64,000 nt of DNA from assembly GCF_000931445.1 (NCBI RefSeq), contig NZ_CP010849.1:6944001-7008000 (forward strand). The letters run 5' to 3'. How positions within the stretch are numbered: the first letter of the stretch is position 1; each line of letters opens with the position of its first letter. This document shows, one piece after another, positions 46,133 through 55,918 of the stretch. The position numbers and the translations under genes were made by a program. This DNA comes from Streptomyces cyaneogriseus subsp. noncyanogenus (GTDB taxonomy: Bacteria > Actinomycetota > Actinomycetes > Streptomycetales > Streptomycetaceae). Below the pieces are notes generated by a model that saw nothing but the letters and a program-made list of their open reading frames with translations, was not told where the DNA came from and ran no database searches.

Positions 46133-47257
46133 TCACCGGGCGTCGGGTGGATCGGCGCGGTCGTGGGGGTCGGCCGGGGGCGCGTGGCCGGACGGGTGGG
46201 GGCCCGAGGCGCTCCCGGCGGCCTCGCTCTCGGTGGGCCCGGCGGCCTCGCCCGCAGTGGCCCCGGCGGCCTCGTCCGCGGGGGTTCCGGCGGCGGCCGG
46301 GGGGAGCGTGGACCCGGCCTGACCGGGCGGTGGGCGCAGCATGCTGAGTGCCACGGAGACGGCCAGGACGATGACGATGACGGCGAGGCTGAGGGGGGAG
46401 GGGATCTCGGGCACGGCCTTGCTGATCGTCTTGTGGGATGCCTGGAGGATGAGCTTGACGGCGATGAAGGCGAGGATGAGCGCCAGGCCCTTGCTGAGGT
46501 AGTGGAAGCGGTCGAGCAGACCGGCGAGCATGAAGTACAGGGCCCGCAGGCCGAGGATGGCGAAGGCGTTGCTGGTGTAGACGATGAAGGCGTCGCTGCT
46601 GACGGCCAGGACGGCGGGCACGCTGTCGACGGCGAAGACGAGGTCGGCGGCCTCGATCGCGGCGACGACGGCGAGCAGCGGCGTGGCGACGCGGCGTCCG
46701 GCCTCCTTGACGAAGAAGTGGGTCCCGGCGTAGTCGTCCCGCACGGGGACGATCTTGCGGAGCAGTTTGACGGCGATGCTCCTGCCGGGGTCGAAACTGT
46801 CGTCCTCCTCCTTGAGGATCTTGTACGTGCTGTAGAAGAGGATGGCGGCGAAGACGAACAGGACGGCGGAGAAGCGGCTGACCACCGCCACACCGGCGGC
46901 CAGGAAGAGACCCCGGAAGATCAGGGCGCCCAGGACGCCGAGGAACAGCACGCGGTGCTGGTAGGCCCGGGGCACCTTGAAGTAGCCGAAGATCAGGGCG
47001 AAGACGAAGAGGTTGTCCACCGACAGGCTCTTCTCCAGCAGCCAGGCGGTGGTGTATTCCACCCCGGCGGCCGTGCCCACCACCAGGAACACCGCGACGC
47101 CGAAGACGATGGCCAGTCCCACCCAGACGCCGCTCCAGGCGGCGGCCTCGCGGAAACCGATGACATGGGCCTGCCGGTGCGCCAGCAGGTCCACGGCCAG
47201 CGACACCAGCACGGTGACGACGAAGACCATCCACAGCCACAGCGGAACATCGTGCAC
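46133..47257 (-). CDS. TerC-family integral membrane protein
   Basis: About 374 aa from GTG 47257 (VHDVPLWLWMVFV). The frame extends further upstream but with low-complexity sequence only. Eight or so hydrophobic helices and TerC signatures: EKSLSVDNLFVFALIFGYFK, FYSTYKILKEEDDSFD, IEAADLVFAVDSVPAVLAVS and YTSNAFAILGLRALYF. The conserved acidic residues fit metal binding or transport (TerC/Alx proteins export Mn2+ or act in tellurite-resistance complexes). The C-terminal 60 residues are Ala/Pro/Gly-rich and likely cytoplasmic. Confidence 0.93.
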   Translation of the reverse strand: MHDVPLWLWMVFVVTVLVSLAVDLLAHRQAHVIGFREAAAWSGVWVGLAIVFGVAVFLVVGTAAGVEYTTAWLLEKSLSVDNLFVFALIFGYFKVPRAYQHRVLFLGVLGALIFRGLFLAAGVAVVSRFSAVLFVFAAILFYSTYKILKEEDDSFDPGRSIAVKLLRKIVPVRDDYAGTHFFVKEAGRRVATPLLAVVAAIEAADLVFAVDSVPAVLAVSSDAFIVYTSNAFAILGLRALYFMLAGLLDRFHYLSKGLALILAFIAVKLILQASHKTISKAVPEIPSPLSLAVIVIVLAVSVALSMLRPPPGQAGSTLPPAAAGTPADEAAGATAGEAAGPTESEAAGSASGPHPSGHAPPADPHDRADPPDAR

Positions 47258-47585
47258 GGGTCGCCACCCCTCGAGTGCGATCGACCGGCGGTCTCCTTTC
47301 GAGTCTGCGGCACACCGCGGTCCTTGTCGCCCAGTGCGGCTCTCGGCGGACGCCGGCGGTGCCCGCCGACGGCGAACCCGGGCGGGCGTGCCGGTCGCGA
47401 ACCGCCCCGTCAGGGGCCGGAGAGGCCCTTCCCCGGCCGGTCGCGTCCGTCCGCGCCCCGCCCGCCCGTGCGGCTCGCCGACGGGCCGGACGGGGGCGCG
47501 GCGGGCCGCCGGTGAATCTGGCACTTCCCTGGCGGGGTTTTGCCGTGCACAGTGAAAGCAGCACTACTCGAAACCGGAGGCGGTC

Positions 47586-47741
47586 ATGCTCCTCCTCGGC
47601 ATCATTCTGCTCGTCGTCGGATTCCTCACCGGCATCTCCATCCTGTGGACCATCGGGATCATCCTGGTGGTCATCGGCGCGATCCTCTGGATCCTCGGCG
47701 CCACCGGGCACTCCGTCGGAGGCCGTCGGCACTACTGGTGA
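47586..47741 (+). CDS. Small DUF6131-like membrane protein
   Basis: 51 aa starting at ATG 47586. It is almost entirely two hydrophobic helices (LLLGIILLVVGFLTGISILW and TIGIILVVIGAILWILGATG), ending GGRRHYW. Such short two-helix proteins are widespread in Streptomyces with unknown function. Divergent from the TerC gene. Confidence 0.8.
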   Translation: MLLLGIILLVVGFLTGISILWTIGIILVVIGAILWILGATGHSVGGRRHYW

Positions 47742-47995
47742 CCTTTCCGCACCTGCGGTGACCCCGTCCGTTCCCGCCGGGGCCGGGATCGACGACGATC
47801 CGGTGACCGGACGACCCGGTGTGCGGCCGCGCCGCCGTGCGGGTCCGCTCCGGACGCCGGACCATCCTCCGGCGTCGCACCACGCCCCGGGGCCCAGGTC
47901 GGGAGGCGGTCCCGGGCCCCGGGACCCGCCGGTGGGCAGGCCACCGCCACCACCACCGCGTACGACTGTCCGCTGCGGCGGTGCGGCGGCCGTGC
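47742..47995. other. GC-rich stretch, no gene seen
   Basis: No supported gene. The frame that runs through it belongs to the ABC remnant downstream and shows no homology here. Confidence 0.45.
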
Positions 47996-47999
47996 GGGT

Positions 48000-48400
48000 T
48001 CCGCCCGATCGAGCGACTGCCGGGCGGCTGGGCGGCCGAGGTCGGCGAGGGCGGCGCGCTGCTGTCGGGTGGCGAGCGCCAGCGGGTCTCCCTCGCGCGG
48101 GCGCTGCTGAAGGACGCGCCCGTCGTACTGCTGGACGAGGTGATCTCCGCGCTGGGCCCGGTGAACGAGGCGGCCGTCCACGACGGTGTCGAGCGCCTGA
48201 TGGCGGGCCGGACGGTGGTGATGGTCGCGCACCGGATGCGGAGCGTCCGCCGCGCCGACCGTGGCGTCTTCCTCGACGGGGGCCGGATCGCGGAGGAGGG
48301 CGGCCACGAGGAGCTGCTGCGCCGCGGCGGGCGCTACGCGGAGTTCTGGGACATCGCCACGGCACCGGCGGAGCCGGCGGAAAGGGCGCGGACCCGCTGA
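48000..48400 (+). pseudogene. C-terminal fragment of an ABC exporter ATPase
   Basis: FRPIERLPGGWAAEVGEGGA, LLSGGERQRVSLARALLKD (ABC signature), VVLLDEVISALG (Walker B region), VVMVAHRMRSVRRADR (H-loop) and EEGGHEELLRRGGRYAEFW form the last 120 residues of an ABC-type exporter. The transmembrane domain and Walker A are absent upstream, and the frame begins in unrelated sequence, so it is a truncated relic. Confidence 0.7.
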
Positions 48401-48420
48401 GGCCCGGCGCCCCTCGGACA

Positions 48421-48455
48421 GGGCCCGGCCCGCGGCGGGGGAGCGGGCCGGGCCC
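48421..48455 (+). terminator. Terminator hairpin after the ABC remnant
   Basis: A 13-bp GC stem (GGGCCCGGCCCGC / GCGGGCCGGGCCC) with a 9-nt loop, 20 bp after the ABC fragment stop codon. Confidence 0.6.
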
Positions 48456-48642
48456 GTGCCCGCGGGGCCACCGGGCCGGTGGCCCGGCCCGGCCCCCTGC
48501 GAGGGCCGGGCCCCGGTCGTCTTCGATGCGGGCCCGCCGGTGGTGGCACCCGCCTCGGTCGCCCGGGGGCCCGCCGGTGGCGCGGCCGACGGCAGGGGGA
48601 AAATAGTTGCCTGGAGAAACCAGGGCGCGCGAAAGGTCCCTC

Positions 48643-49053
48643 ATGCCGCACCTCACCATCGACTACTCTTCCCGGCTGGCCGACGTCTTCGACCGCGCGG
48701 CTCTCGTGCGGGAGCTGCACCCGCTCGTACTGGAGGTCACACGGTCGGCGGGTGTGTGCAAGACGTTCTTCCGCCCGGCCGAGAGCTACGTCGGCGACGG
48801 AGGGGGCGACCGGAGGGGCTTCGTGCACGTGGAGGTCGGTCTGATGCCGGGACGGCCCGAGACGCTGAAGGCGTATCTGTCCGAGAGCATCCTGGCCGTC
48901 GTGGCGAAGCACCTGCCGGCGGGCGGCGCGGACGGGGTGGTCCTCTCCGCGGAGGTGCGGGACCTGCCCGGCTCCTACCGCCTGTTCCCGGTCGGCCGGC
49001 GCGAGGTCGGCGCACCGGCCCGGGTCCCGTGCGGAGCCTCGCCGAGCCGCTGA
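48643..49053 (+). CDS. CHMI-family tautomerase/isomerase
   Basis: 136 aa from ATG 48643, with Pro as residue 2 (MPHLTIDYS). This fits 5-carboxymethyl-2-hydroxymuconate isomerase/tautomerase proteins, where the N-terminal proline is the catalytic base. Further blocks: FFRPAESYVGD, RGFVHVEVGLMPGRPETLKA and VLSAEVRDLPGSYRLF. An upstream TTG (48607) would bury the proline and is rejected. Its last 90 bp are duplicated after the linker artefact at 49149-49253. Confidence 0.85.
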   Translation: MPHLTIDYSSRLADVFDRAALVRELHPLVLEVTRSAGVCKTFFRPAESYVGDGGGDRRGFVHVEVGLMPGRPETLKAYLSESILAVVAKHLPAGGADGVVLSAEVRDLPGSYRLFPVGRREVGAPARVPCGASPSR

Positions 49054-49148
49054 CGGGATGCCGGGCGCGCGGCTCCGTCGCCGGCCGGCGGGCCGCCGCC
49101 CACGCCGCTCGCGTGGCGCGGCGGCCCGCCGGACCGCGAGGGGGCTCA

Positions 49149-49438
49149 CGTAATAACTTCGTATAGCATACATTATACGAAGTTATACGACACGACGGCC
49201 AGGATGCTCTCTCGTATAACTTCGTATAATGTATGCTATACGAAGTTATTACGCTGCCCGGCTCCTACCGCCTGTTCCCGGTCGGCCGGCGCGAGGTCGG
49301 CGCACCGGCCCGGGTCCCGTGCGCAGCCTCGCCGAGCCGCTGACGGGATGCCGGGCGCGCGGCTCCGTCGCCGGCCGGCGGGCCGCCGCCCACGCCGCTC
49401 GCGTGGCGCGGCGGCCCGCCGGACCGCGAGGGGGCTCA
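49149..49438. other. Assembly artefact: two linker copies around a 21-bp inverted scrap, plus a 185-bp duplication
   Basis: 49149-49190 and 49212-49253 are two 42-nt paired-end linker copies in opposite orientation, each containing a loxP site (13-bp arms ATAACTTCGTATA around an 8-bp spacer). The 21 bp between them are the reverse complement of 48883-48903. 49254-49438 then repeats 48964-49148 with one mismatch. Deleting 49149-49438 rejoins natural sequence with no gene lost. Confidence 0.92.
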
Positions 49439-49972
49439 GATCACACAGCCCACATGCGCCAGCGCCTGCTTCAGCAGCACCCCGTGGCCGCCCGGCATCT
49501 CGCTCTGCACCGCCGGGGACAGGGCCTCCTGCGGACTGAACCAGACCAAATCGAGCGCGTCCTGCCGGGGGCGGCAGTCACCGGTGACCGGCACGACGTA
49601 GGCGAGCGACACCGCGTGCTGGCGGGGGTCGTGGAACGGGGTGACGCCCTGGGTGGGGAAGTACTCCGCGACCGTGAACGGCTGGAGCGAGGACGGCACG
49701 CGGGGCAGGGCCACCGGGCCGAGGTCCTTCTCCAGATGGCGCAGGAGGGCGTCGCGGACCCGCTCGTGGTGCAGCACCCGGCCGGAGACCAGCGTCCGGC
49801 TGACCGTTCCGTCGGGCCCGATGCGCAGCAGCAGGCCGACACTGGTGACTTCACCGCTGTCGTCCACGCGCACCGGAACGGCCTCGACGTACAGGATCGG
49901 CATGCGGGCGCGCGCCGCTTCCAGTTCGTCGGTCGTCAGCCAGCCGGGCGTGGTTTCGGTCATGTCAGACAT
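49436..49972 (-). CDS. DUF4916 / Nudix-like protein
   Basis: 178 aa from ATG 49972. DUF4916 signatures: PGWLTTDELEAARARMPILY, AVPVRVDDSGEVTSVGLLLR, TLVSGRVLHHERVRDALLRH, LEKDLGPVALPRVPSSLQPF and DALDLVWFSPQEA. Related to Nudix hydrolases (the GR-x-L-x-HE-x-V-R-D region resembles a degenerate Nudix box). The stop codon falls at the end of the artefactual block and is unaffected by removing it. Function undetermined. Confidence 0.85.
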   Translation of the reverse strand: MSDMTETTPGWLTTDELEAARARMPILYVEAVPVRVDDSGEVTSVGLLLRIGPDGTVSRTLVSGRVLHHERVRDALLRHLEKDLGPVALPRVPSSLQPFTVAEYFPTQGVTPFHDPRQHAVSLAYVVPVTGDCRPRQDALDLVWFSPQEALSPAVQSEMPGGHGVLLKQALAHVGCVI

Positions 49973-50104
49973 CGCTTGATCATACTTTCAGGGCTTCCGG
50001 CTGCCTGGGTGGCGCTCCGGGACAACTGTGATCCGTACCACGCCGTTCGGTCGCCGTCCGGGAAGACACCGCCGGGCCGGGGAGGCCGGCCGGGCGCGGA
50101 GGGG

Positions 50105-50752
50105 TCAGCCGGCCCGGTCGAGGCAGTCCCGCACCACGTCCCTGTCCACCGCCGCGCGCACCAACGCGGCGGCCAGGACCGCCGGTTCGGTCCCTCCGGC
50201 GAGCTTCACCAGCCGGTCAGGGTCCTGCGGCAGGCCGAGCCGGTCCGCGCCTTGCAGGGCCTTGCGGTCCAGGTAGGGCGCCACCTCCGGCCAGACCCGC
50301 TGCGCCTCGCGCAGGAAGATGTCGGCGCCGGTCGGTCCCACACCGGGGAACTCCTGGAGCAGCCGGCGCAACACGGCGACCTCGCCGCCGGCTTCCTCCC
50401 GCAGCCGGCGCAGGTCCCCGCCCCACCGCTCGGTCAGCAGCGCGGCCGCGTCGCCGAGCTGGGTGGCGGTGCGCTCGTCGTAGCGCCGGTAGCCGCCGCG
50501 GCCCAGCGCGTCCACCCGCCGCCGCCGGTCGGCGCCGCTCATGCGGCGCGGGTCGCGCAGCCCCGCCTCGTGCAGCGCACGGGCGGTGGCCACGGCGACC
50601 GAGCCGCGGATGCGGGCACTGAGCAGATGGGCCAGGACCAGCAGCCGGTACAGCGGCTGCGGGGTGTCCCGCAGCCGGATGCCCGCCTCCTCGGCGTACG
50701 TCCGCCCGTGGGCGTCGACGAGTGCGCGCAGGACGCGCTCGTCGCGGTTCAC
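50105..50752 (-). CDS. HhH-GPD endonuclease III-like DNA-repair protein
   Basis: 215 aa. Endonuclease III-type fold: helix-hairpin-helix LQEFPGVGPTGADIFLREAQ, followed by PYLDRKALQGADRLGLP. The C-terminal four-Cys iron-sulfur loop of Nth/MutY is absent, as in the cluster-less actinobacterial branch. The segment after the hairpin does not show an obvious Nth-type catalytic Lys, so glycosylase activity is uncertain. Followed by DUF3140 on the same strand (1-bp gap). Confidence 0.85.
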   Translation of the reverse strand: MNRDERVLRALVDAHGRTYAEEAGIRLRDTPQPLYRLLVLAHLLSARIRGSVAVATARALHEAGLRDPRRMSGADRRRRVDALGRGGYRRYDERTATQLGDAAALLTERWGGDLRRLREEAGGEVAVLRRLLQEFPGVGPTGADIFLREAQRVWPEVAPYLDRKALQGADRLGLPQDPDRLVKLAGGTEPAVLAAALVRAAVDRDVVRDCLDRAG

Positions 50753-50753
50753 C

Positions 50754-51086
50754 TCACGCCTTCAGCGGGTCGTGCCCGAGGGTCATCAGCCGGTGCCGGC
50801 GGCGGGTGTCCTCGGCCTCGGGTTCGTTCTCCACGTCCGTCTGGGCGGTGACGGTGTCCACGACCCTCCGCATCACGCGCACGTCGTCCCCGGTGAGATC
50901 GGTGCGTCGTTTCTGCAGGATCGCGAGGACGTGCCGCCCGGTGGGTGTGCCCGCGTCCTCGGGCAGCGGCTCCGCCTGCTCGTCGGCGTCACGGACCCGC
51001 AGCCAGGCCGCGAGTTCCGCCGAGGTCATGTTCACCACGCGGTGGAAGTCCTCCCACAGCGTGTCCAGTTCCAGGGCGTCGGCCAT
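50754..51086 (-). CDS. DUF3140 protein
   Basis: 110 aa. DUF3140 pattern: LWEDFHRVVNMTSAELAAWL, GRHVLAILQKRRTDLTGDD and VMRRVVDTVTAQ. The family is small and common beside stress genes in Actinobacteria. Function unknown. It is transcribed towards the HhH-GPD gene and lies next to the wbl-dps pair. Confidence 0.88.
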   Translation of the reverse strand: MADALELDTLWEDFHRVVNMTSAELAAWLRVRDADEQAEPLPEDAGTPTGRHVLAILQKRRTDLTGDDVRVMRRVVDTVTAQTDVENEPEAEDTRRRHRLMTLGHDPLKA

Positions 51087-51151
51087 GGGGTGCCCCTTCG
51101 GTCGTGCTGTGTGCGGATGTGCTGCCCCGGCCGGGGGAGCGGCGCGGTCGT

Positions 51152-51634
51152 TCAGCCCTCCTGGGGCCAGTTCTCGGCGTCGAACATCCAGCGCTGCTTC
51201 TCCAGTTCGGCGGTGATGGCGATCAGCAGGTCCTGGGTGACCGGGTCGGGCTCCTCGGTGGCCGCGATCCGCTCGCGCAGGCGCCCGATCGCGGCTTCCA
51301 GGGCCTCGGCCATCAGCTGGACGACGTCGCTGTCGCGCACCCAGCCGTCCTTGGGGCCGGGCAGCGTGAACGCCGACGCGATGGTCTCCGGCCGGCCGTC
51401 GGCCGGGATGCCGAGCGCCGCGGAGCGTTCGGCGACCGTGTCGGCGAACGACCGGGTCGCCGACACGACCTCGTCGAGCTGCAGATGGATCGAGCGGAAC
51501 CGCGGTCCCACGACGTTCCAGTGCACCTGCTTGGCGATCAGGGAGAGCCCGAGAAGATCCACGAGCGTGCCCTGGAGGGCGTCGCCGACCGGACGGCGGG
51601 CGGACTCGGGAATCGTGCTCTTCACGACAGTCAT
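51152..51634 (-). CDS. dps: Dps-family ferritin-like DNA-protection protein
   Basis: 160 aa. Ferritin-like bundle with the Dps ferroxidase segment LIAKQVHWNVVGPRFRSIHL, LDEVVSATRSFADTVAERSA (Asp/Glu ligands), and the C-terminal QDLLIAITAELEKQRWMFDA. Start ATG 51634 overlaps the WhiB-like gene stop codon (ATGA-type), so synthesis is probably coupled. Dps proteins oxidise and store iron and compact DNA during stress or stationary phase. Confidence 0.95.
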   Translation of the reverse strand: MTVVKSTIPESARRPVGDALQGTLVDLLGLSLIAKQVHWNVVGPRFRSIHLQLDEVVSATRSFADTVAERSAALGIPADGRPETIASAFTLPGPKDGWVRDSDVVQLMAEALEAAIGRLRERIAATEEPDPVTQDLLIAITAELEKQRWMFDAENWPQEG

Positions 51635-51900
51635 ACGGTGGTGCTCCTTGCGGCGTCGTCTCTGATGGGGTGTTCCGTGGTACGGAGCAGTGCGACGCGT
51701 TCCTCCTCGCAGGTGCCTCCCCACACGCCCGGCGTCCGGCCGCAGCCGAGGGCGAACTCCAGGCACTCGGCGGTCACCGGGCAGCGGGCACACACCTTCT
51801 TGGCGGCGGCGACGTCCCGCACCGCCGGTCCGGTCGTGCCCACGGGGAAGAACAGTTCGGGGTCTTCATCCGCACATGCGGCGCGGCGCAACCACTCCAT
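51631..51900 (-). CDS. WhiB-like (Wbl) iron-sulfur regulator
   Basis: 89 aa from ATG 51900 (MEWLRRAACADEDPELFFP). A longer start at 51933 is less likely. Four cysteines for a [4Fe-4S] cluster: one in AACADED, then CARC and the Cys of AECLEFAL. The GVWGG turn and a basic C-terminus follow. Wbl proteins bind sigma factors and sense redox or NO. The stop codon overlaps the dps start, giving a coupled wbl-dps pair. Confidence 0.95.
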   Translation of the reverse strand: MEWLRRAACADEDPELFFPVGTTGPAVRDVAAAKKVCARCPVTAECLEFALGCGRTPGVWGGTCEEERVALLRTTEHPIRDDAARSTTV

Positions 51901-51951
51901 GCCGACGCGGGTGCCCCGGGCGCCCACCGGCAAACAACCGTGCGGGTGCCG

Positions 51952-52761
51952 TCAGCGGGCGAGGACGCCGTCCAGGAAGCGGGTGAGGTCCGCGAACACC
52001 TCCGCCCTGTTCGTCTCCTGGAAGACCTCGTGCCGCGCTCCCGGGTAGATCCGCTCGGTCAGGTCGCCGCCGCTGATCCGCTCGACGCCGGGCCGGCTGC
52101 CGGGCAGCGGTACCAGCCGGTCGTCGTCGCCGTGCAGCCACAGCAGCGGCAGCCGGCCGATGTCGCCGCCCTCGGACACGGCCGCCAGCGTCCGTACGAA
52201 GGCCAGCAGCGTCGGCCGCTTCATCGGGCCGTGCCACACCAGCGGGTCTGCCGCGTACGCCGCGCCGACCGCCGGGTCCCGGGAGAGCGCGGCCGGGTTG
52301 ATCGGGGTGTCGGGGATCTCCTCCAGGGCGAGCAGCCGCCGGGGCAGCTCCCAGTCGCCGATGACCGGCCCGGACAGCACCAGCGCGGCCAGGCGCTCCC
52401 GGTGGCGCTGGGCGTAGCGGGCGGCGATCAGGCCGCCCATGGAGTGGCCGATCAGGACGACCGGCAGGCCGGGGTGGGCGGCGCGGGCCAGGTCCGCCAC
52501 GGCGTCCACGTCGGTGACCACGTCCTCGAAGTCCTCGATCCTCACCCGCTCGCCCGCCGACCTGCCGTGGCCGATGTGATCGGGGCCGAAGACGGCGGCG
52601 CCGTGCCCGGTCAGGACGCCGGCGACCTCCTCGTAGCGTCCGACGTGCTCGCCGTACCCGTGGACCAGCAGTGCCACGTAGCGTGGGTCGGGGCGGGGCC
52701 ACTCGCGGGCGGTGATCCGGCCCCGGGTCCCCGTCAGGACGTGCTCGCGGGCGTCGGCCAT
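51952..52761 (-). CDS. Alpha/beta-hydrolase, monoacylglycerol/lysophospholipase type
   Basis: 269 aa. VALLVHGYGEHVGRYEEVAG (oxyanion region), nucleophile elbow LIGHSMGGLIAARYA (Ser), acid LLWLHGDDDRLVP (Asp) and His in YPGARHEVFQETNR. The pattern resembles bacterial monoacylglycerol lipases (lysophospholipase-like Hydrolase_4). No signal peptide, so probably cytoplasmic. Confidence 0.92.
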   Translation of the reverse strand: MADAREHVLTGTRGRITAREWPRPDPRYVALLVHGYGEHVGRYEEVAGVLTGHGAAVFGPDHIGHGRSAGERVRIEDFEDVVTDVDAVADLARAAHPGLPVVLIGHSMGGLIAARYAQRHRERLAALVLSGPVIGDWELPRRLLALEEIPDTPINPAALSRDPAVGAAYAADPLVWHGPMKRPTLLAFVRTLAAVSEGGDIGRLPLLWLHGDDDRLVPLPGSRPGVERISGGDLTERIYPGARHEVFQETNRAEVFADLTRFLDGVLAR

Positions 52762-52838
52762 GGGCTCCTCCAGCTCCGTCGGCGAAGGTTTCCGGAGGAT
52801 CTTCCCAGGGAGCGCCCCGGCGGTCTATAGTCCAAAAC

Positions 52839-52849
52839 TAGCAGTGCTA
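52839..52849. promoter_or_regulatory. Short palindrome in the lipase/thiolase divergent promoter
   Basis: TAGCAGTGCTA is a perfect 11-bp palindrome (odd centre) within an AT-rich island (AAAACTAGCAGTGCTAATTA) between the divergent lipase and thiolase genes. It resembles TetR-family operators of fatty-acid genes. The regulator is not in the window. Confidence 0.5.
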
Positions 52850-52923
52850 ATTAAAGCTCTTGCGAGGTCGGTCCGGCGGCGGCGCGCCGCCCGGCGACCG
52901 AGCGCCGACGGTCAGGAGTCCCG

Positions 52924-54111
<1,188 letters not shown>

Positions 54112-54126
54112 GGCCCGCCGCGGAAG

Positions 54127-54185
54127 ACCCGCGTGACCCGCGGAGGACCCGCGTGACCCGCGGAGGACCCGCGTGACCCGCGGGA
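54127..54185. repeat. Tandem 20-bp repeat between thiolase and acyl-CoA ligase genes
   Basis: Three units of ACCCGCGTGACCCGCGGAGG starting at 54127, 54147 and 54167 (the last truncated). Non-coding. Confidence 0.85.
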
Positions 54186-54257
54186 CGTCCGCGACGCCCG
54201 AGCAGCACCCCCGCACACTCCCCCGCAGAGCCGCAGCAAGGAACGGAGCAACACCCC

Positions 54258-55769
54258 ATGGCAACCCTTTCCGTCGCCGCCGTCCTCGCCGAGAACGCCC
54301 GGCGCCGCCCCGCCAAGGAGGCGCTGGTCGAGGGCGACCTGCGCCTGACCTTCGCCGAGGTGTGGCAGCGGGCCCTGGCCCAGGCCGGGGCCCTCGCCGG
54401 CCTGGGGGTGCGGCCGGGGGACCGGATCGCGCTGATGGCGCCGAACACCGCCGACTTCCCGCAGGCGTACTACGCGATCGCCGCGGCGGGCGGGGTGGTC
54501 GTGCCGGTCCATCTGCTGCTGTCGCAGACGGAGGTCGAGCACGTCCTGACGGACAGCGGGGCCACACTGCTGCTGTGCCACCCGGCGCAGGCGCAGACCG
54601 GCGCGGCCGCCGCCCGGGCCGCGGGGATACGGACCGTGCTCCTGGGTGAGGAGTTCGGCAAGCTCGCCGCGGACGCCGAGCCGCTGCCGTCGTACGTCAC
54701 CCGGGAGGCCGACGACCCGGCCGTCGTCTTCTACACCAGCGGCACCACCGGCGTCCCCAAGGGCGCCGTGCTCAGCCACTTCAACCTGGTGATGAACGCG
54801 ACGGTCAACGCCTTCGACGCCAACGACATCCGGCCCGACGACATCGCGCTGGGCGCCCTGCCGCTGTTCCACGCCTTCGGCCAGACCGTCTCCATGAACT
54901 CCACCTGGCGCGCGGGCGCCACGCTGGTGCTGCTGCCGCGCTTCGACGCGGCGCGCGCGATCGAGCTGATGGTGAAGGAGAAGGTCAACACCTTCCACGG
55001 GGTGCCCACCATGTTCGTCGCGCTGGCCGCCGCCGCGGCCGGAGCCGACGCGCTGCCCGAGCTGCGGGTGTGCATCTCCGGCGGGGCCTCGCTGCCGGTG
55101 GCCGTGCTGGAGCGGTTCGAGGCCGCCTTCGGAGCCACGGTCTACGAAGGGTACGGGCTGTCGGAGACCTCCCCGGCCGCCGCCGTCAACCAGCCGGTCT
55201 TCGGGGCGAAACCCGGCACCATCGGCCACCCGCTCTGGGGCGTCGACGTCGAGATCGCCCGCGCCGACGCCGAGGACCGCATCGAGCTGCTGCCCCCCGG
55301 CGAGCTGGGCGAGGTCGTCGTCCGCGGCCACAACGTCTTCTCCGGCTACCTGGGCCGGCCGGAGGCCACCGCCGAGGCGCTGGTCGACGGCTGGTTCCGC
55401 ACCGGGGACCTGGGCACCAAGGACGACGAGGGGTTCCTCAGGATCGTCGACCGCAAGAAGGACGTCATCATCCGCGGCGGCTACAACGTCTACCCGCGCG
55501 AGGTCGAGGAGGTGCTGATGCGGCACCCCGGCGTCGCGCAGGTCGCCGTCATCGGCCTCCCCGACGACCTGCACGGCGAGGAGATCTGCGCCGTGGTCGT
55601 CCCGGCCCCGGACACCGCCCCGGAGGCCGCCGAGATCACCGAGTGGTCCCGGGAGCACCTGGGCAGGCACAAGTACCCGCGCCGCGTGGAGTTCACCGAC
55701 GCGCTGCCGCTCGGCCCGAGCATGAAGGTGCTCAAGCGGGAGCTGCGGGTGCGGTACGCGGCCCGGTAG
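54258..55769 (+). CDS. Long-chain acyl-CoA synthetase (AMP-binding)
   Basis: 503 aa ANL-superfamily ligase. P-loop-like FYTSGTTGVPKGAVLSH, YGLSETSPAAAV, FRTGDLGTKDDEGFLRIVD, RKKDVIIRGGYNVYPREVEE, and the C-terminal lysine motif SMKVLKREL. It activates a carboxylic acid with ATP and CoA. The preceding thiolase gene and the 20-bp repeat separate it from other fatty-acid genes. The specific substrate (medium/long fatty acid or aromatic acid) is undetermined. Confidence 0.93.
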   Translation: MATLSVAAVLAENARRRPAKEALVEGDLRLTFAEVWQRALAQAGALAGLGVRPGDRIALMAPNTADFPQAYYAIAAAGGVVVPVHLLLSQTEVEHVLTDSGATLLLCHPAQAQTGAAAARAAGIRTVLLGEEFGKLAADAEPLPSYVTREADDPAVVFYTSGTTGVPKGAVLSHFNLVMNATVNAFDANDIRPDDIALGALPLFHAFGQTVSMNSTWRAGATLVLLPRFDAARAIELMVKEKVNTFHGVPTMFVALAAAAAGADALPELRVCISGGASLPVAVLERFEAAFGATVYEGYGLSETSPAAAVNQPVFGAKPGTIGHPLWGVDVEIARADAEDRIELLPPGELGEVVVRGHNVFSGYLGRPEATAEALVDGWFRTGDLGTKDDEGFLRIVDRKKDVIIRGGYNVYPREVEEVLMRHPGVAQVAVIGLPDDLHGEEICAVVVPAPDTAPEAAEITEWSREHLGRHKYPRRVEFTDALPLGPSMKVLKRELRVRYAAR

Positions 55770-55918
55770 CGACCGGGCGGCGGCGGCCCAGCCCCGTGGC
55801 GGCCGGGCGGGACCGCCTCCGGCGGCCCCCGGCCCCCGCGCGGCGGTGGCCACTCGGCCGCCGCCTGGCGAGACGGTCCGCACCGGTGATCACTGCCGGG
55901 CATAGCATCGGTCTCCGC

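Noticed and set aside
49254..49438. Biological duplication of the CHMI-gene tail
   Set aside because: It begins exactly at a linker and has only one mismatch, so it is an assembly duplicate.
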